Shown: piece by piece, positions 59,286-64,000 of the stretch
Position numbering within the stretch: the first letter of the stretch is position 1
How the letters are laid out: the number at the start of each line of letters is the position of its first letter
Source of the DNA: Macrostomum hystrix
Taxonomy: Eukaryota > Platyhelminthes > Macrostomidae
Length of the DNA: 64,000 bases
Direction of reading: 5' to 3'
Assembly (NCBI GenBank): GCA_950097015.1
Contig: CATNEN010000030.1
Location: 4,201,001 to 4,265,000 of the forward strand
The notes under the pieces: model-generated
Database searches by the model: none
Seen by the model: only the letters and a program-made list of their open reading frames with translations
Told to the model about the DNA's origin: nothing
Position numbers and translations under genes: made by a program

Positions 59286-61453
59286 AGATATATAATGCAT
59301 AGATATTTATTAACTTACATTTATAAATACAAGGGATTCTATCCAAGTTGTTTGAGCATTGGACTCAAAACTTGAGACATTAGGCATTCAGTTCTTGACT
59401 CTATTGGGATTGTTTGTCACTTAAAAGAACAACTGAGTTGCTTTAATTTGGACCAATGGCAATAGTGCTAAAATGGAACCATGGATTTTAAGATACAGTG
59501 CAAGAAACTTGCACCATGTAAATGAGAAAGTGATGATGTAATTAGATGTCTGTTTAATTTTTAGTGAACATAAAGAGTATGATTGATGACTAATGTTATA
59601 ATTACTGATGACAAGAATACAAACAAGAATTCAAAATAAATTATTCAAACAAAAAATGGTTAATACCAATTGACACTCTGGGTTCCTATTCTGTACATTG
59701 TCCTGATTTTCAATCCAACAACAAGGTGGCAAGGGCATAACAACTTTGACAAAAAAACAAGATCAAACCAAAAAACTTCTTGGATCCAAGAATTATTATC
59801 AGTTTTGTTAAATGGACATGGTCAACAGCAAGTAGCAAGGGAATGTTTGTGCTTTATAAAATTATCTCATGCAACATTAGTCAAATTTTTTCCTTTGGAA
59901 TGTTTGCCAAATAAAACTCAAATTCAAACAATTTGTATCGGGTTGACTTTTATTAGCCCAATACTTATTTGTTCAGTTATTTATTTGATACTTGGTTTGA
60001 TTATTTGTGCCATTTGTGCAAACACAGAAATTACTTGACACTATGGATTAGTGCAGAAAAGTTAAAAAAGCACAGGAGTATTTGTATACATAGATTTATA
60101 GATTTATAAATAACTAACCTGCTCACTTTTTGTCGGAGGATTCTGCCATGATATTAGTTTTATATTAGTTATTGCTGATATTATTTGTAATAAATACTGA
60201 TTATTACTGATATTACAGCTATTAATTATATTTATTGTTGTCTGAACTCAAAGTGGAATCCTCAGCCTTGATAAGTGTTTACATTTCAAGGTGGAATTTG
60301 AGGCAACAAATTTGGAGGCACACAAGTTTTTAACATATATAACTATGTTTTATGCTTATTATAAACACCTAATATGTCTCTAATAGTACATATGATTCTT
60401 TTTTACATGTGCATTTCTTTGCATATATGACTTATATGACTTGAAACTACAACTCATAGGTTTCATAAGAAACCTTTCTGAGCAGAGTAGGCTTGCCATT
60501 AATCTATCTAGTAGACAGGGCTAAGCTTGTATTGTTGCCAACACAATTGAACTTAGTTACACTGGCAACAAGTCACTTTTAGCTTTTGGTTTAGCTATTT
60601 TTAGCTTATCGGTCATTATCAGAAAGTTTTCATTGACTGAATTCTGTCAAGTCCAGCTTACTATTGAAAACTTAGTCAAACATCTGCTTTAGAATTAGAA
60701 CCTTTGTTGAACATCTGCATTGGATTTTGAACCATTGTCAAACACCAGCTTTGGTAATGCAAACATCATTGGCTTTATTTTCAAATTGTTCCTAAAATTA
60801 TCAGAAAAGTTTTTTTAATTGATTTGAAAACATTGGGAAATCATTTTATAACAATAGGAACAATGAAACAAAAAAATGATATGATGAGTGTCTAATATTA
60901 TGTCCGAATTCTGCAGGATTGTATGTCTAAATTCAGCAGGGGTAATAATAAGGGAGTTCGGATCCACAATAAATAATGGTGCTGCCAGGCAGGCTCCTAG
61001 CATGGTGTTAATAGACTTGAAGTGTGTTAGTTAATGGTACAAAATTAGTAGAGTGTGTTAGTAGAATGTAGATAATATGCCAATACTTCCCCTCCCACAA
61101 ACCAGCTCATCCCTTTTGGCCATAGACACTTCCAAGGATGTCAACCATTTGCTTTGCTGGCATAAATTTACTTTCATTCACAAAATTATTTTCTTCTCTT
61201 AAAATGGCGCCAATGATGTGGAATGACAAATGGGAGTTGTCTAGGGCCCATAGTAGCCACATAGAGTTGTTTTGGGCACAAAAATTTGGCTGATTTTTAA
61301 TGAGCCCTCACTATAGTTTGGATTTTTGAGACTCTTCTGATTTGCAAATGGCTGGACGGCCCCCAAGACAATTGTGGATTGTGCCACGGAGTGAGGTTCT
61401 GCCGGCACAAGCACTAACAGAACTAAATATGAATTCAAGGGATCTGATGGCAG
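59286..61453. other. AT-rich spacer
   Basis: No gene supported. A 122-codon frame at 59670-60038 (+) with a hydrophobic C-terminal stretch (ICSVIYLILGLIICAICA) matches no family I know and has AT-driven composition. Confidence 0.35.
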
Positions 61454-61746
61454 CATACATGCGCAACACCCGGCCAACCTGGCCGGGTGAAACAAGGGCC
61501 AAGCAAGGTAAGTCACAAAAAGCAATCAACCAAGTGCAAAAAAATCAACGGGGGGACCAACGGACAAAAAAGGAAGGTGTGAAGAAAAGGAAAAAGGGGA
61601 GAGAAAAAGAGAGCAAATGAGAGCAAACTAAGGCGTAAATAGAGCAATGAAACGAACTAAGTCGCAAATGAGAGCAAATTAAGTCGTAAACAGAGCAAAA
61701 ACTAAGTCGCACAGCCAGCTAAGATTTGGGAGGTTGCGCATGTATG
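61454..61746. mobile_element. MITE, 293 bp, with 8-bp target duplication
   Basis: Ends CATACATGCGCAAC and GTTGCGCATGTATG form 14-bp perfect inverted repeats. GATGGCAG flanks both sides (61446-61453 and 61747-61754). Inside is a hairpin CCCGGCCAACCTGGCCGGG and runs of GAGCAAA...AAGTCG. No coding capacity. Confidence 0.9.
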
Positions 61747-62653
61747 GATGGCAGTGACGGCAAGTACTGACAAGTCCATGTGGTGGCTCGCTTGTGATGG
61801 ACTATTGGCCAACCAATGCACATGCCCATGTGCCGCGCATACACTGATGAATCTGTAGCACCACAATGGAGAGTGATTCATTGATGGCTATGTCTGGGAC
61901 TGTAAAACCTGTCGACACCAGGAGAGCATATGCAAGGGCTCCTTTTTTGAGGCCAGCCATCTGGACCTACAGCAGCTAATCACCCTGTTGCAATGCTGGG
62001 CCAAAAACGAGTCCATGTCAACTGTCAACCGCACCACTTTTGGCTCGCTCAACTTTGTTCGCAACATCTGTTGCCAGTACTTTGTGGATCACCCGATGCA
62101 GCTGGGTGGCCCTGGTCATGTGGTCAAGATCGACAAAAGTCAGTTCTTCCACCACAAGTATCACCAGGGAGCCTACCATGATGGTCACTGGGTGCTTGGA
62201 ATGGTGGAACAAGGCTTGCCCAAGTGTGTCATGGTGGTCGTACCGGACAGGTCCGCTGCTGTACTGCTGCCCATCATCTAGCAGTACGTCCTACCTGGCA
62301 CACTGATCCTGACAGATGGCTGGCAGGCATATAATCAAGTGGCAAATGCTGTTGGTGGTCATGGTGACCTTGGTGTTGTGAATCATAGGCTCCACTTTGT
62401 CATGCACACAAACATGCTACACACAAACACGATTGAAGGGACGTGGGGCAACTTACCGCAACTGCAAAGCAAAATTCTGGGCCATGCATGGCACTAGCAA
62501 TGCCCTCTTTGAATCACATAGATCCATGGATCCAAGAATATCTATGGCGGCACCTTCACCTAGTGCCTGCCAAGGCTTTTGGCAGCATTCTGTACTGGAT
62601 TCATCATTATTACCCAGTTTAGGAATCTGAGACAGTCAGGACTGCATTGTACT
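61747..62653 (+). pseudogene. Decayed Merlin-type (IS1595/ISXO2-like DDE) transposase
   Basis: Conceptual plus-strand reading from about 61770 shows a zinc-ribbon-like part (WDCKTCR, CKGSFF), then VVKIDKSQFFHH. The catalytic triad codons are still present: Asp at 62132 (IDKS), Asp at 62315 (TDGWQAY) and Glu at 62435 (NTIEGTWG). Breaks seen: in-frame stops near 61856 and 61874, TAG at 62279-62281 between the two Asp codons, and a frameshift between about 62445 and 62490 before MHGTSNALFESH. It is non-functional. It lies between two inverted MITE copies. Confidence 0.85.
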
Positions 62654-62933
62654 CATACATGCGCAACCTCCCAAATCTTAGCCGGCTATGCGACTTAGTT
62701 TTTGCTCTCATTTGTGACTTAGTTCGTTTCATTGCTCTATTTACGACTTTGTTTGCTCTCATTTGCTCTCTTTTTCTCTCCCCTTTTTCCTTTTCTTCAC
62801 GCCTTCCTTTTTTGTTGCTTGGTCCCCCCTGTGATTTTTTTGCACTTAGTTGATTGGTTTTTGCAACTTACCTTGCTTGGCCCTCGTTTCACCGGCCAGT
62901 TCGGCCAAGTCAGCCGGGTGTTGTGCATGTATG
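62654..62933. mobile_element. Second MITE copy, inverted, about 280 bp
   Basis: Reverse complement of 61454-61746 with several small deletions. It starts CATACATGCGCAAC; the far end reads GTTGTGCATGTATG, one mismatch. Flanks ATTGTACT and TACATAAT do not match, so no target duplication remains. Confidence 0.85.
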
Positions 62934-64000
62934 TACATAATGTCACAGTTTTCTCGAAAAGCTTTTAGTTTAAGATGTACTTTAAAAGTTAAGACGATAT
63001 TGTTTCAAATTATTATGTTCTTACTAATGGTCATATTCTAAACAAGCAGAAAGCTTGTAGAACTAGTGTTGCACTGTTGCAGTTGCAGTGCAGTGGAATA
63101 CAAAAATTATGCCACGGAATATAGAAGTGATTACAAAAAGTTAATAGAATAACAATTGCGTAAATAAACATTTATATTCTTTGCAGCAAAATTTGTCGGG
63201 TTCACAACAATCTAGTGCACAGACTTTTAATGCGAATTTCGTAATGAGCTGATATCTATGACTTACAAAAGAAATATTTTCAAAAAACACTTAGAATTTT
63301 AGACACTATTTCGGCAATTTAAAAAACTAAGCTGCTTTAAGAAACATACTTTTGTGAAAAGCAATGCTTGGTTTTATATAACACTTAGCTAAAACTTATG
63401 TTCATTTGTTATATTATTTGCAAAAGTTTTCCTTTTTTTAAAATATTATATCTAGAACGAGCTGTATAAAGCGAAAAAATAAAATCAGTGTTGATAAATT
63501 AATTTATCTAATATAGCGGATGAATTCAATCGTAAGTCTTTTTTTCACTCTGCTAGTTCTTGTCTTGTCTGCCGTTGCTGCTCGACAGGAACGTATCCAG
63601 TTTTTTCTGTATTAAGTCGTTGTCGAGCTTGTTAGACACAAATTGTCACAACTATCAAATTTCTAGTATTGATGTCTTGGATGATTTTGTATTATAAATG
63701 TGATGGTCATGATTTAACACACTGACTAGTTATTAAAATGTGACTAGGGACATTTCAGGTTTAATGTATTTTACTTGTGCTAATTTTCACTGACCCTATT
63801 TTAATTTAGTACAGACTACTAAATTAGGCCCTAGTAATAACTAATCATATATTATCATAGCAGCAATCTCATTGTTTGTGGCATTCAATTATAATACTTT
63901 GAATTGGTGCAAAATATATTCGTGAATAGTTCCTGTGATTGCTGTGAATGCTGTCTACTTTAGCAACAAACCACAGACAAAAATTCAATTTTGCAATAAC
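62934..64000. other. AT-rich end of the window
   Basis: AT-rich unique sequence with no open frame, RNA gene or transposon recognised. Confidence 0.45.

Noticed and set aside
59670-60038. 122-codon plus-strand frame
   Set aside because: AT-rich composition, no recognisable domain; length is within chance for the region.
61454-62933. A single Merlin element with long terminal inverted repeats
   Set aside because: The left repeat has its own complete ends and its own 8-bp duplication inside the unit, so it is better read as a separate MITE insertion; the whole unit has no matching outer flanks.

Overview
This is a window of animal nuclear DNA: spliced genes with GT..AG introns, metazoan proteins, long non-coding spaces and eukaryotic transposons. 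Six protein-coding genes can be built exon by exon with matching splice phases. Two are Otx-type K50 homeobox genes facing each other: copy A at 22028-24612 (+) and copy B at 26703-27926 (-). The others are a SMAP-type ArfGAP (43490-45663, -), a ropporin-1-like RIIa protein (49173-50284, +), the spliceosome disassembly factor TFIP11 (52181-56555, -) and DNAJC17 (57136-58259, -). The gene set, compact introns, (Ala)n/(Gly)n-rich homeoproteins and repeat content suggest an invertebrate bilaterian, perhaps a free-living flatworm such as Macrostomum. That taxon is inference only.

The most striking bulk property is tandem repetition. By eye about 18 kb (near 29%) is minisatellite, made of more than 20 arrays with mostly unrelated units of 10-47 bp. 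Positions 1-20.2 kb are almost entirely arrays (29, 21, 16-17, 22/28, 10, 15, 33, 25 and 14 bp units) separated by short unique spacers, ending in a (GATA)n tract that holds a 5'-truncated Penelope-like element. From 20.2 to 33.5 kb lies the Otx pair with GC-rich, TAATCC-rich flanks and further arrays. From 33.5 to 43.4 kb come nested SINEs and four large arrays (32, 23 and 33 bp units; a 22 bp one just before). From 43.4 to 58.3 kb is the gene-dense part. From 58.3 kb to the end are SINE and DNA-transposon remains, including a decayed Merlin (IS1595-type DDE) transposase with two MITE copies in inverted orientation.

Most long open frames here are by-products of arrays whose unit contains no stop codon, and they were not annotated as genes. 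The best leads are: (1) a 996-bp, virtually identical, indel-free block that covers exon 2 of both Otx genes and stops sharply, while exon 1 and the introns are diverged, as expected for inverted-repeat gene conversion; (2) a MITE family with perfect 8-bp target duplication beside a Merlin relic; (3) a second MITE with about 8-bp target duplication at 46909-47350; (4) a SINE inserted into an older SINE with an 11-bp duplication; and (5) candidate splice acceptors 19-83 nt upstream of four start codons, plus a TFIP11/DNAJC17 same-strand pair, hinting at spliced-leader trans-splicing or co-transcription. TFIP11 and DNAJC17 both act in pre-mRNA splicing; the other genes have no obvious functional link to each other.
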